DNA of 64,000 bases, from positions 1,674,001-1,738,000 of the forward strand of contig NZ_JBISCD010000040.1 in the NCBI RefSeq assembly GCF_044386045.1. Reading direction: 5' to 3'. The notes under the pieces are model-generated. The model was not told the DNA's origin and did no database searches. It worked only from the letters and a program-made list of their open reading frames with translations. Source of the stretch: Thalassobellus sediminis (GTDB lineage Bacteria; Bacteroidota; Bacteroidia; Flavobacteriales; Flavobacteriaceae). Positions 1-8,759 of the stretch are shown here, piece by piece; within the stretch, counting starts at the first letter, position 1, and each line of letters opens with the position of its first letter. Made by a program: the position numbers and the translations under genes.

Positions 1-934
1 CTAGTAACGAAAAATGCATCCAAACATAATCAGACTCTATACTTGGGTCATCTGCGTCAATATTGGTAATAACGTAATTGCCATTTATATCTGGGTTATA
101 GGTATATGGGTTGTTGGTTCTTACAACATTGGTAAATAAATAATTATGATATAAATCTTGTAAATCTATAAACTGAATACCTGTATTGGCTGCTCGTACA
201 TCTTTATTTTCAAAATTTAAATATTCGTTGCCTCCCCAAAAACTAGTTTCGTTGTCGTATTTGTATATAAGTTTGTTGCCAATGGTATAAAGAGGTTTTA
301 GGTTTGATATTGCAGTGTTTAAGTTGTTGTTTTGAACAATTAGAGCTTTAACGGTATGTTTAGGGTTGTTAAATTGCATGTTCTCAGATCCTACTACAAT
401 GTCAACACGTTGTTTTTCTTCAATAAACTCAATACTTCTAGAGCGTTTTATGTTAACACCAACATTAACCTTGTCTTCATAAATCATAAATTTTCTTGAA
501 AACACTAATTCATCATCATAATTATAAATGGAAAGCATATAATTTCCAGATACTTTTAATTTTTTAGTTTGTTCATTAGGAATGGTTAATTTGTAATGCG
601 AATATATTTGATAGGTATTGTATGAGTTTTCGTAGTTTCTGATGCGTTGGTTGTCAAACCCATCTAAAAATTCAGATTTCATTAAAACAGAAGGTGTCCA
701 ATCGTAATTAAAATGATCAATTTTATAATAATAATCGGCTTCATCTCCATTTAAAGCATCAAATTCAAGAATAACATATTCGCCTAATTTTAAAATTGGT
801 AATTGAGTTTCGGGAGTGTTGCCTTTAAAATTGATGGTTTTTATATATTCTGGAGGAGCTACTTCTTCAATTTGAGAAAACCCTAAAAGAGAAAAAAGAA
901 ACAGATATATGGTGTATTTGATATTTTTTAACAT
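1..934 (-). CDS. Type IX secretion system plug protein (DUF5103), 3' part cut by window edge
   Basis: The minus-strand frame opens with ATG at 934 and stays open to base 1, giving 311 visible residues; the C-terminal part is outside the window. The first ~20 residues are a signal peptide (MLKNIKYTIYLFLFSLLGFS), so the protein is exported. The following beta-rich sequence, with phrases such as YYYKIDHFNYDWTPS and ESDYVWMHFS, matches the DUF5103 family. A member of that family in Flavobacterium johnsoniae plugs the periplasmic side of the SprA translocon of the type IX secretion system. It is transcribed away from nqrA. The family call comes from recognising the sequence; the plugging role is known for the family and inferred here. 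Confidence 0.75.
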   Translation of the reverse strand, partial: MLKNIKYTIYLFLFSLLGFSQIEEVAPPEYIKTINFKGNTPETQLPILKLGEYVILEFDALNGDEADYYYKIDHFNYDWTPSVLMKSEFLDGFDNQRIRNYENSYNTYQIYSHYKLTIPNEQTKKLKVSGNYMLSIYNYDDELVFSRKFMIYEDKVNVGVNIKRSRSIEFIEEKQRVDIVVGSENMQFNNPKHTVKALIVQNNNLNTAISNLKPLYTIGNKLIYKYDNETSFWGGNEYLNFENKDVRAANTGIQFIDLQDLYHNYLFTNVVRTNNPYTYNPDINGNYVITNIDADDPSIESDYVWMHFSLL

Positions 935-1055
935 GTAATTATCAATTTTTAAGTAAATATATACAATTTTTATGCCTTATTAGTATTTGATTATTTAGAA
1001 TGAATACAAATAATAAACTAGAAATAACATTTTCTTTTTTTACTGAAGAAATTTG

Positions 1056-1063
1056 TATTTTTG
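1056..1063 (+). promoter_or_regulatory. Bacteroidota -7 promoter element for the nqr operon
   Basis: TATTTTTG fits the Bacteroidota -7 consensus TAnnTTTG and lies 38 bases before the nqrA start codon. No clear TTTG -33 box is seen at the usual 17-20 base spacing, so only half of the promoter is supported. Confidence 0.5.
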
Positions 1064-1100
1064 CCCCGATTTTTAGACAACTAATTTCAATAAAATAAAT

Positions 1101-2453
1101 ATGTCAAACGACATTCGTATTAAAAAAGGTCTGGACATTAAACTTAAAGGTGAAGCTGAAAAAGTCGTTGAACAAGCGATTATTAGTAACTACTGCACCA
1201 TAAGGCCAGAAGATTTTCACAGCGTTATTCCAAAACTTGTTGCAAAAGAAGGTACTTCAGTAAAAGCTGGAGATACTTTGTTCTTTGACAAATCTCAAGA
1301 ATCGGTTAAGTTTTCTTCACCAGTTTCAGGGAAAGTTATTGAGGTACAACGTGGACCAAAAAGACGTATTGATGCTATTAAAATTGAAGCAGATAAAACA
1401 CAATCTTATGTAGATTATGGTGCTTTTAATTTAGAGACATCAAAACCAGAAAACATTAAAGCACATTTATTAGCATCTGGCTGTTGGCCATTTGTTAAAC
1501 AACGTCCTTATGATGTAATTGCCAATCCAGAAAAATCGCCAAAAGCGATATTTGTTTCTGGTTATGCAAGCGCTCCTTTAGCAGCCGATTTAGATTTTAC
1601 TCTAAAAGGTAAAGAGGAAGCATTGCAAGCAGCGGTTACAGCTTTAAGTAAATTGACAGAAGGCAAGGTGCATATTGCTGTTGGAAGTTCTAATTCGCCA
1701 CTTGCAGGTTTGTCTGGAGCTACAATACATAAAGTCTCAGGACCGCATCCTTCAGGTAATGTTGGTACACTAATTAATAAAGTAGACCCAATAAATAAAG
1801 GTGAAGTTGTTTGGACAGTTAATGCCCAAGATCTTGTTATTATTGGTGAATTATTATTAACAGGGAAGTTTAATGCAGAGCGTACAGTTGCTCTAGTAGG
1901 TTCATCTGTTGAAAAACCAAGATACTTTGTTACTAAAATAGGAAGTGAAATATCGACTCTTATTTATGATAAAGGTGTTGCTAAAGATGCTAACGATCGT
2001 ATAATTTCTGGTAATGTATTAACAGGAAAACAAGTAAAGCCAGATGGTAATTTAGATTATTACAGTAATGTAGTTTCTGTAATTCCTGAAGGTGATGATT
2101 ATGAGCTTTTTGGCTGGAATAAACCAGTATTTAATAAGGTCTCTACATCAAGAGCAATGACTTTTTCTTGGTTAAATCCTAAAAAGAAATACGATTTAAA
2201 TACCAATACAAATGGTGAACATCGTGCCTTTGTTACTACAGGAACTTACGAAGAGGTATTTCCATTAGATATCTTTCCAATGCAAATTTTAAAAGCTTGT
2301 ATGTATAAAGATTTAGATGAAATGGAAGCTTTAGGAATGTACGAAGTAGCACCTGAAGATTTTGCATTAACAGAATTTGTATGTGTGTCTAAACAACCAC
2401 ATCAAAAAATAATTAGAGAAGGATTAGACTTAATGCTTAAAGAGATAGGATAA
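1101..2453 (+). CDS. nqrA: Na+-translocating NADH:quinone reductase subunit A
   Basis: NqrA is the cytoplasmic subunit of the six-subunit Na+-NQR, which oxidises NADH, reduces quinone and exports sodium. The 450-residue length is usual. The start MSNDIRIKKGLDIKLKGEAE, the barrel-sandwich segment around KAGDTLFFDKSQESVKFSSPVSGKV (residues ~57-80) and GLSGATIHKVSGPHPSGNVG (~205-225) are characteristic of the family. It opens a plus-strand operon in the canonical order A-B-C-D-E-F, and its stop overlaps the ATG of nqrB. NqrA carries no covalent cofactor. The ATG is the first one after the promoter element at 1056. Confidence 0.97.
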   Translation: MSNDIRIKKGLDIKLKGEAEKVVEQAIISNYCTIRPEDFHSVIPKLVAKEGTSVKAGDTLFFDKSQESVKFSSPVSGKVIEVQRGPKRRIDAIKIEADKTQSYVDYGAFNLETSKPENIKAHLLASGCWPFVKQRPYDVIANPEKSPKAIFVSGYASAPLAADLDFTLKGKEEALQAAVTALSKLTEGKVHIAVGSSNSPLAGLSGATIHKVSGPHPSGNVGTLINKVDPINKGEVVWTVNAQDLVIIGELLLTGKFNAERTVALVGSSVEKPRYFVTKIGSEISTLIYDKGVAKDANDRIISGNVLTGKQVKPDGNLDYYSNVVSVIPEGDDYELFGWNKPVFNKVSTSRAMTFSWLNPKKKYDLNTNTNGEHRAFVTTGTYEEVFPLDIFPMQILKACMYKDLDEMEALGMYEVAPEDFALTEFVCVSKQPHQKIIREGLDLMLKEIG

Positions 2454-3679
2454 TGGGTTTAAAAGAGAATTTACATAATTTTAAGGAAAAGAATAAAGGC
2501 AAAAAGTGGTTGCCAGCATTTTCAGCAATCCACACGTTTTTATACTTGCCAAATGAGACCACACATAATGGCACTCATATAAAAGCAGCCGATGATTTAA
2601 AGCGTACCATGAATACCGTTATTATGGCAATGGTACCTTGTTTGATTTTCGGAATGTTTAATGCTGGATACCAACATAATGTTCAGATTGGAGATATTCA
2701 AGCAGTAACTTCAGGATTCTTTAGTCCAGAATTTTGGTCTATGGATAACTTCTTAATTGGTTTTTGGAAAATATTACCAATAGTTATTGTGTCTTACGGA
2801 GTTGGTTTAGGAATTGAATTCATATTCGCTATTATTAATCAGCACGAAGTAGAAGAAGGCTATCTAGTAACAGGAATGTTAGTGCCTTTAATTGTACCAG
2901 TAGATATTCCATTATGGATGCTTGCAGTAGCAGTAGTCTTTGGTGTTGTTATTGGTAAAGAAGTTTTTGGAGGAACAGGAATGAATATTTTAAATCCTGC
3001 ATTAACTATTAGAGCCTTTTTATTCTTTGCATATCCAACTTGGATGTCTGGAGATAAAGTATGGGTTGAAGGGGCAGTAGCACAAGATAAACTTATTGCT
3101 GATGGACAAAATTTAGATGCTATTTCTGGTGAAACTATATTAGGAACATTGGCGCAAGGAAAAGAGATGGCTTATTCTGTTTCCGATATGTTCTTAGGGT
3201 TTATACCTGGTTCTGTTGGAGAAACATCAACATTATTAATTATATTAGGAGGTTTGTTTTTAGTCTTTTCTAAAATTGGAAGCTGGAGAATCATGTTATC
3301 TTCTGCTCTTGGAGCTTTAGTAATGGGATTAATTTTTAATCAAATTGTTGATGCTGGAATTATTACTGAAAGTAGTAAGTTTTACGGATTAATGAGTACA
3401 ACGTTTTGGCATCATTTACTTATTGGTGGTTTTGCTTTTGGTACCGTGTTTATGGCTACCGATCCTGTTACAGCATCTCAAACTACTAAAGGAAAATGGA
3501 TTTACGGATTTTTAGTAGGATTTATATCTATATTAATTAGAGTCTTTAATCCTGCATATCCAGAAGGTGTTATGCTAGCTATTCTGTTAATGAATGTGTT
3601 TGCACCTACAATTGACCATTATGTGGTTCAAGGAAATGTGAAGAAAAGAATGAAACGTTTAAAAGTTAAAACGGCTTAA
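2453..3679 (+). CDS. nqrB: Na+-translocating NADH:quinone reductase subunit B
   Basis: NqrB is the large multi-helix membrane subunit of Na+-NQR (408 residues). It holds one covalent FMN and takes part in sodium passage and quinone reduction. Family sequences include GKEVFGGTGMNILNPALTIR (169-188), GSVGETSTLLIILGG (253-267) and FGTVFMATDPVTA. The place where ApbE attaches FMN, consensus Dxx(S/T)GAT, reads D222-A-I-S-G-E-T228 here, with Glu in place of the usual Ala before the acceptor Thr (see findings). It overlaps nqrA at ATGGG/TAATGG and nqrC follows after 2 bases, so translation is probably coupled. Confidence 0.97.
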   Translation: MGLKENLHNFKEKNKGKKWLPAFSAIHTFLYLPNETTHNGTHIKAADDLKRTMNTVIMAMVPCLIFGMFNAGYQHNVQIGDIQAVTSGFFSPEFWSMDNFLIGFWKILPIVIVSYGVGLGIEFIFAIINQHEVEEGYLVTGMLVPLIVPVDIPLWMLAVAVVFGVVIGKEVFGGTGMNILNPALTIRAFLFFAYPTWMSGDKVWVEGAVAQDKLIADGQNLDAISGETILGTLAQGKEMAYSVSDMFLGFIPGSVGETSTLLIILGGLFLVFSKIGSWRIMLSSALGALVMGLIFNQIVDAGIITESSKFYGLMSTTFWHHLLIGGFAFGTVFMATDPVTASQTTKGKWIYGFLVGFISILIRVFNPAYPEGVMLAILLMNVFAPTIDHYVVQGNVKKRMKRLKVKTA

Positions 3680-3681
3680 TC

Positions 3682-4422
3682 ATGAGTAATAAAACGGATT
3701 CAAATACATATACAATACTTTTTGCCATTGCTATGGTAATTGTTGTTGGAGGTTTATTAGCGTTTACAGCGTCTTCTTTAAAACCTAGAATTGATAATAA
3801 CGAACGTTTAGAAAAGCAACAGAATATTTTATACGCCATGGGCGTTAATGCAAACGATGAAAGCAGTGCTATTTTTGTTTCTACAGATGAAGCACCTGAG
3901 TTATTTGCTAAATACATCTCGAAACAATTAGTTATTCAAGGTGGTGATGTGTCTGAAGATAAAGAAGCTTATCTAATAGATGTTAAGAAAGAACAAACAA
4001 GTGCAAAAGCTGGAAACGAAAGAAGGTTACCATTGTTTGTTGGAAATAAAGATGGTAAAACATTTTATATAGCTCCTATAAGAGGAAAAGGACTTTGGGA
4101 TGCTATTTGGGGCTATGTTGCTATGGATAAAAACATGGTAGTACAAGGTGCTTATTTCGATCACAAAGCAGAAACAGCTGGTTTAGGAGCAAACATTAAG
4201 CAACGTTTCTTTATGGACGATTTTATAGGTGAAAACTTAATGAGTAACGGTGTTTTTAAAGGCATTACAGTTGCTAAAGGAAATAACGATCCAAAGAATT
4301 TAGAGAAGAATGATAACGAGGTAGATGCTATTGCAGGAGCCACTATTACAGGTGACGGAGTTTCAGCAATGTTAAAGTCTGAATTAAGACAATATGTATC
4401 TTATTTTAAAACATTGAAATAA
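3682..4422 (+). CDS. nqrC: Na+-translocating NADH:quinone reductase subunit C
   Basis: NqrC has one N-terminal membrane helix (residues ~12-30) and a periplasmic FMN-binding domain that carries the second covalent FMN. The C-terminal motif D215-A-I-A-G-A-T221 matches the ApbE recognition sequence, and T221 is the expected attachment residue. G(L/I)WDAIWGYVA (138-147) and KAETAGLGANIKQ (162-174) are also typical of the family. At 246 residues the length is normal. Its maturation should depend on the ApbE encoded at 9138-10133. Confidence 0.97.
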   Translation: MSNKTDSNTYTILFAIAMVIVVGGLLAFTASSLKPRIDNNERLEKQQNILYAMGVNANDESSAIFVSTDEAPELFAKYISKQLVIQGGDVSEDKEAYLIDVKKEQTSAKAGNERRLPLFVGNKDGKTFYIAPIRGKGLWDAIWGYVAMDKNMVVQGAYFDHKAETAGLGANIKQRFFMDDFIGENLMSNGVFKGITVAKGNNDPKNLEKNDNEVDAIAGATITGDGVSAMLKSELRQYVSYFKTLK

Positions 4423-4424
4423 TT

Positions 4425-5072
4425 ATGGGACTTTTATCAAAAAAAGACGCAGCATTAATTAAAGATCCGTTAGCAGATAATAACCCTATTACTATTCAGG
4501 TATTAGGAATATGTTCAGCTTTAGCTATTACAGCAGAATTAGAAGCTGCTATCGTAATGTCTGTTTCAGTATTATTTGTATTAGGAATAGGAAACGTTGT
4601 TATCTCTTTAATGAGAAACATTATTCCATCAAAAATTAGAATTATTGTACAGTTAATTGTAGTTGCTGCTTTAGTAATTATAGTAGATCAAGTACTTAAA
4701 GCATTTGCTTATGAGTTAAGTAAAACACTTTCGGTTTTTGTTGGATTAATTATTACAAACTGTATTATCATGGGGCGTTTTGAAGCTTTTGCTTTAGCTA
4801 ACGGACCTTGGAGATCATTTTTAGATGGTATAGGAAACTCTTTAGGATATGGTGTTATTTTAATTATAGTAGCATTTTTTAGAGAATTATTAGGGGCTGG
4901 TACTTTATTAGGAATTAAAGTTTTAGGAGATCCTATTGAGAAAACTGGAGTTTATGCATATGGATATGAAAATAACGGATTTATGTTATTAGCACCAATG
5001 GCATTAATTGTAGTTGGTATTATCATTTGGGTTCAACGTAGTAGAAATACATCATTAATAGAAGATCATTAA
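4425..5072 (+). CDS. nqrD: Na+-translocating NADH:quinone reductase subunit D
   Basis: NqrD is an integral membrane subunit of 215 residues, homologous to NqrE and to RnfA/RnfE. It has about six membrane segments. The half-motif LGICSALAITAELEAAIVMS (residues ~27-46) and FVGLIITNCIIMGRFEAFA (~104-122) contain the Cys residues that together with NqrE hold an iron centre in the membrane. It follows nqrC after 2 bases. The gap to nqrE is the longest in the operon (82 bases) and contains short direct repeats. Confidence 0.96.
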   Translation: MGLLSKKDAALIKDPLADNNPITIQVLGICSALAITAELEAAIVMSVSVLFVLGIGNVVISLMRNIIPSKIRIIVQLIVVAALVIIVDQVLKAFAYELSKTLSVFVGLIITNCIIMGRFEAFALANGPWRSFLDGIGNSLGYGVILIIVAFFRELLGAGTLLGIKVLGDPIEKTGVYAYGYENNGFMLLAPMALIVVGIIIWVQRSRNTSLIEDH

Positions 5073-5154
5073 TTAGTTTGCAGTAAACCATTATTCAGTA
5101 AGCAATTAATGCTAAAACTGAAGATTGTAAACTGAAACTGAAGACTTATAAAAA
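5073..5154 (+). repeat. Short direct repeats (ACTGAA) between nqrD and nqrE
   Basis: This 82-base spacer is the only sizeable gap in an operon whose other junctions are 1-3 bases. It contains ACTGAAG twice and AAACTGAA twice within about 40 bases, in imperfect repeats. No -7 element TAnnTTTG and no strong hairpin is seen, so the repeats have no evident function. Confidence 0.5.
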
Positions 5155-5865
5155 ATGGAATATATAGAATTATTTTTTAAATCGATATTTATAGATAACA
5201 TGGTATTTGCTACATTCCTTGGAATGTGTTCTTACCTAGCGGTATCTAAAAAGGTAGCAACAGCTGTTGGTCTTGGTGCTGCAGTTATTTTCGTAATGTT
5301 AATTACGGTGCCTTTAAACTGGTTATTAGATCAATATTTATTACAACCAGGAGCGTTATCTTGGTTAGGAGCAGAATATGCCGATTACGATTTAAGTTTC
5401 TTATCATTTATCATGTTTATTGCTACCATTGCAACTATGGTACAATTGGTAGAGATTGTTGTTGAGAAATTTTCACCATCATTATATAACTCACTTGGTA
5501 TTTTCTTACCATTAATTGCAGTAAACTGTGCTATTTTAGGAGGGTCATTATTCATGCAATCTCGTGAAATACCTACTTTAGGATTAGCAACAGTTTATGG
5601 TGTTGGTTCTGGTATTGGATGGTTTTTAGCAATTTTAGCTATTGCTGCAATTCGTGAGAAAATTAGATATTCAAACGTGCCACCAGCATTAAGAGGTTTA
5701 GGAATTACATTCATCATTACAGGTTTAATGGCGATAGGGTTTATGAGCTTTGGAGGTATGTTAACAGGAGGTGACGAAGAAGCTCCTAAAGAAGAAAAGA
5801 CTGTTAAAGTTGATTCTAAAGACAAAACAGAAGTGTTAGCTAACAACATAAAAGTAAATAAGTAA
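5155..5865 (+). CDS. nqrE: Na+-translocating NADH:quinone reductase subunit E
   Basis: NqrE is the membrane partner of NqrD. FIDNMVFATFLGMCSYLAVS (residues ~12-31) and AVNCAILGGSLFMQSRE (~121-137) carry the two conserved Cys that complete the intramembrane iron site. About six membrane helices are visible. The protein has 236 residues, roughly 35 more than many homologues, because of a hydrophilic lysine- and glutamate-rich tail after the last helix (from about residue 205). nqrF starts 1 base after the stop. Confidence 0.96.
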   Translation: MEYIELFFKSIFIDNMVFATFLGMCSYLAVSKKVATAVGLGAAVIFVMLITVPLNWLLDQYLLQPGALSWLGAEYADYDLSFLSFIMFIATIATMVQLVEIVVEKFSPSLYNSLGIFLPLIAVNCAILGGSLFMQSREIPTLGLATVYGVGSGIGWFLAILAIAAIREKIRYSNVPPALRGLGITFIITGLMAIGFMSFGGMLTGGDEEAPKEEKTVKVDSKDKTEVLANNIKVNK

Positions 5866-5866
5866 T

Positions 5867-7174
5867 ATGATATTAGCCGCAGGTACATTAGGAACGGTTA
5901 TAGCAACTGTAACAGCATTTTTAGTAATTACATTGTTGTTAGTAGCATTGTTATTATTTGTAAAACAAAAATTATCACCATCTGGTCCAGTAAAAATTAC
6001 GATTAATGGTGAACGTGAAATTGAAGTAGCTTCAGGAGGTAGTTTATTATCTACTCTAGGTTCTCAAAAAATATTTTTACCATCTGCTTGTGGTGGTGGA
6101 GGAACATGTATTCAATGTGAATGTCATGTATTATCTGGAGGTGGAGAAGCTCTACCTACAGAAACGCCTCACTTTTCAAGAAAAGAATTACAACACGGAG
6201 CTCGTTTGTCATGTCAAGTAAAAGTAAAGCAAGATATGAACATTACGATTCCAGAAGAGGTTTTCGGAATCAAGAAATGGGAAGCAACCGTTGTTAGAAA
6301 TTATAACGTAGCATCTTTTATTAAGGAGTTTGTTGTTGAAATTCCAGAAGATATGGGATACAAAGCAGGAGGGTATATTCAAATTGAAATTCCTCCTTGT
6401 GAAGTAAAGTATTCTGATATGGATATTACAGCGCATCCTGAAGAGCACGAAACGCCAGATAAGTTTCAAGCAGAATGGGATAAGTTTAAATTATGGCCTT
6501 TAGTAATGAAAAATACAGAGACTATAGAACGTGCATATTCTATGGCTTCTTTTCCAGCTGAAGGACGTGAAATTATGTTAAACGTACGTGTGGCTTGTCC
6601 ACCGTTCGATAGAGCGAAAGGAGGCTGGATGGATGTTAATCCTGGAATAGCTTCATCTTATATCTTCAACCAAAAACCAGGAGATAAAGTAACAATCTCT
6701 GGACCTTATGGTGAGTTCTTTATTAACGAATCAGAAAGCGAAATGCTTTATGTAGGTGGTGGAGCTGGTATGGCACCAATGCGTTCTCACTTATATCACT
6801 TATTCAAAACCTTAAAAACGGGTCGTAAAGTTACGTATTGGTACGGTGGACGTTCTAAACGTGAGTTATTCTATTTAGAGCATTTCTATGAGTTAGAAAA
6901 AGAGTTTCCTAACTTTAAATTCTATTTAGCTTTATCTGAACCTTTACCAGAAGATAACTGGAAAGTAAAGGAAAATATTGATGCACCAGGTGATGGTTTC
7001 GTAGGATTCATTCACAACTGTGTTATCGATAATTATTTAAGTCTCCATGAGTCTCCAGAAGATATAGAATTATATTTCTGTGGACCTCCATTAATGAACA
7101 AAGCCGTTCAGAAAATGGGAGAAGATTTTGGTATTCCAGATGAGCATATAAGATTTGATGATTTTGGAGGATAG
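5867..7174 (+). CDS. nqrF: Na+-translocating NADH:quinone reductase subunit F (NADH dehydrogenase)
   Basis: NqrF is the electron-input subunit: it oxidises NADH through FAD and a 2Fe-2S cluster. Residues ~8-32 form the N-terminal membrane anchor. A plant-ferredoxin-like domain follows, with cluster ligands C75, C81, C84 and C116. The FAD site includes RAYSMASFP, and the NADH site includes YVGGGAGMAPMRSHLYHLF. The length of 435 residues and the C-terminal FDDFGG are normal for the family. It is the last gene of the operon, and a strong terminator follows 18 bases downstream. Confidence 0.97.
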   Translation: MILAAGTLGTVIATVTAFLVITLLLVALLLFVKQKLSPSGPVKITINGEREIEVASGGSLLSTLGSQKIFLPSACGGGGTCIQCECHVLSGGGEALPTETPHFSRKELQHGARLSCQVKVKQDMNITIPEEVFGIKKWEATVVRNYNVASFIKEFVVEIPEDMGYKAGGYIQIEIPPCEVKYSDMDITAHPEEHETPDKFQAEWDKFKLWPLVMKNTETIERAYSMASFPAEGREIMLNVRVACPPFDRAKGGWMDVNPGIASSYIFNQKPGDKVTISGPYGEFFINESESEMLYVGGGAGMAPMRSHLYHLFKTLKTGRKVTYWYGGRSKRELFYLEHFYELEKEFPNFKFYLALSEPLPEDNWKVKENIDAPGDGFVGFIHNCVIDNYLSLHESPEDIELYFCGPPLMNKAVQKMGEDFGIPDEHIRFDDFGG

Positions 7175-7191
7175 AGATTCTACAAATTATT

Positions 7192-7233
7192 AAAAAGCAA
7201 AAGCCAACTTTTAAAGTTGGCTTTTGCTTTTTA
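7192..7233. terminator. Bidirectional terminator between nqrF and the DASS carrier gene
   Basis: A perfect inverted repeat (AAAGCCAACTTT facing AAAGTTGGCTTT, extended by A/T-rich arms) has a run of T on the plus strand and a run of A at its start. It can therefore end transcripts from both converging genes. Confidence 0.9.
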
Positions 7234-7234
7234 A

Positions 7235-8677
7235 TTAAAATACTAATGGTAAAAAAAACTTAAATAGTAGTATTAATAATGCTACTGCAATTAAATTTAA
7301 AATAATACCTACTCTTGCCATTTCTCTCACTTTAACATGTCCACTTGCAAAAACAATGGCATTTGGAGGTGTTGCCATAGGAAGCATAAAAGCACAACTG
7401 CTTGCTATTGTAACTGGAATTAAAAGATATAACATAGGTATTTCTAAGCCAATTGCTATTCCAGCTACTACGGGAGCTAAAACAGCAGTTAAAGCAACGT
7501 TACTCATTAACTCTGTCATAAAAAGCATTAAAGTAATTAGTAAAATAGCCATTAGTAGTATGCTTATATTGCTATTGGTTATAGTTTCTGCAATTACATT
7601 TATTATTCCGCTTCCAGACATGCCTTTAGCTAAAGCTAAACCACCTCCGAAAAGAATTAAAATACCCCAAGCTAATTTTTGAGTGTCATTCCATTTTAAG
7701 ATAAAATCTCCTTTTTTTAAATTAAATGGAATAGTAAACAATGCTAAAGCTCCAAAAATACTAATTATGGTATCTGTTAATGCTAAGCCGGGGATTAATG
7801 AGTTTATAAGACTTCTAAAAATCCAAAGAAATATAGTAATACCAAATGTTATTAATACTTGTTTTTCTTTACCAGTAGTTTTTCCTAGTATTTTAAGTTC
7901 ATCGTCAATAATATTTTTTGAAGTACTAAAAACTAAACCAGTATTTGGAAACATCCATTTTACTAAAACAAAATATATTATTGTAATAAGAAGTACAGAA
8001 AAAGGTAGTCCAATTAGCATCCATTTAAAAAATGAAACCTCAATATGGTATTCATTTTCTAGTAGACCTATTAATACCGAATTAGGAGGTGTGCCAATTA
8101 CTGTTGCAATGCCACCTGCATTAGCAGAAAAAGCAATACCAAGCATAATACTTAATGCGAAATTTTTATCTTTTTTAGTATAACCATCTTTGTCATTAAT
8201 CAATAAATTAATAACAGATATTGCAATAGGGAGCATAACAACTGTGCTTGCGGTATTACTTATCCACATGCTCATAAATGCTGTGGCAATCATAAAGCCT
8301 AAAATAACTTTATTGGGCGTGGTACCTGTCTTTTTTATAATATTTAAAGCAATTCGTTTATGCAGATTTACTTTTTCTAAAGCCAAAGCTAAAACAAATC
8401 CACCAAAAAAAAGAAATACAATTGGGCTTCCGTAATTGGAGCCAACATCTGCAATTGGCATAACTTTAAATAAAGGAAATAGTAATAGAGGTAAGAGAGA
8501 GGTTACAGAAATAGAGACAGCTTCTGTTATCCACCAGCAAACCATCCATAGCGCTGTAGCAATAACAGTATCTGCTTTTTCAGAAATTATTTCTAAAGAT
8601 AAAAATTGAATAAAAATAAATAATACGGGGCCTAAAAAAAGTCCAATTGTTTTAGAGGTAGAATGGTGTTTGATCAT
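7235..8677 (-). CDS. DASS-family (SLC13) sodium-coupled dicarboxylate/anion transporter
   Basis: This is an inner-membrane carrier of 480 residues with more than ten hydrophobic helices. The two SNT-type signatures that bind sodium and substrate in the VcINDY structure are visible: S140-N-T in WISNTASTVVMLP and S392-N-V in ELMSNVALTAVLAP. The second reads SNV in place of SNT. Members import C4-dicarboxylates or citrate, or sulfate in some cases, with Na+. It converges on the nqr operon, so a carrier using sodium lies beside the primary sodium pump. The substrate cannot be fixed from sequence alone. Confidence 0.85.
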   Translation of the reverse strand: MIKHHSTSKTIGLFLGPVLFIFIQFLSLEIISEKADTVIATALWMVCWWITEAVSISVTSLLPLLLFPLFKVMPIADVGSNYGSPIVFLFFGGFVLALALEKVNLHKRIALNIIKKTGTTPNKVILGFMIATAFMSMWISNTASTVVMLPIAISVINLLINDKDGYTKKDKNFALSIMLGIAFSANAGGIATVIGTPPNSVLIGLLENEYHIEVSFFKWMLIGLPFSVLLITIIYFVLVKWMFPNTGLVFSTSKNIIDDELKILGKTTGKEKQVLITFGITIFLWIFRSLINSLIPGLALTDTIISIFGALALFTIPFNLKKGDFILKWNDTQKLAWGILILFGGGLALAKGMSGSGIINVIAETITNSNISILLMAILLITLMLFMTELMSNVALTAVLAPVVAGIAIGLEIPMLYLLIPVTIASSCAFMLPMATPPNAIVFASGHVKVREMARVGIILNLIAVALLILLFKFFLPLVF

Positions 8678-8747
8678 TTATATATGTCAAATAATTTATT
8701 AATGGTTTTAAAGTTAAACAAAATTTTAATGAAATAGATATAAGTAG

Positions 8748-8755
8748 TAATTTTG
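8748..8755 (+). promoter_or_regulatory. -7 promoter element directly before a start codon
   Basis: TAATTTTG matches TAnnTTTG and ends only four bases before the ATG at 8760. Transcription from it would start at or next to the ATG and give a leaderless or nearly leaderless mRNA. No good -33 TTTG is present upstream. Confidence 0.5.
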
Positions 8756-8759
8756 CAGT

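Noticed and set aside
3666..5888. Minus-strand frames inside nqrC, nqrE and nqrF
   Set aside because: They overlap well-defined nqr genes and show no domain or signal of their own.
7356..8435. Three plus-strand open frames of 81-166 codons opposite the DASS carrier gene
   Set aside because: They are antisense shadows of a long membrane protein gene with clear family motifs, and have no promoter or recognisable product.
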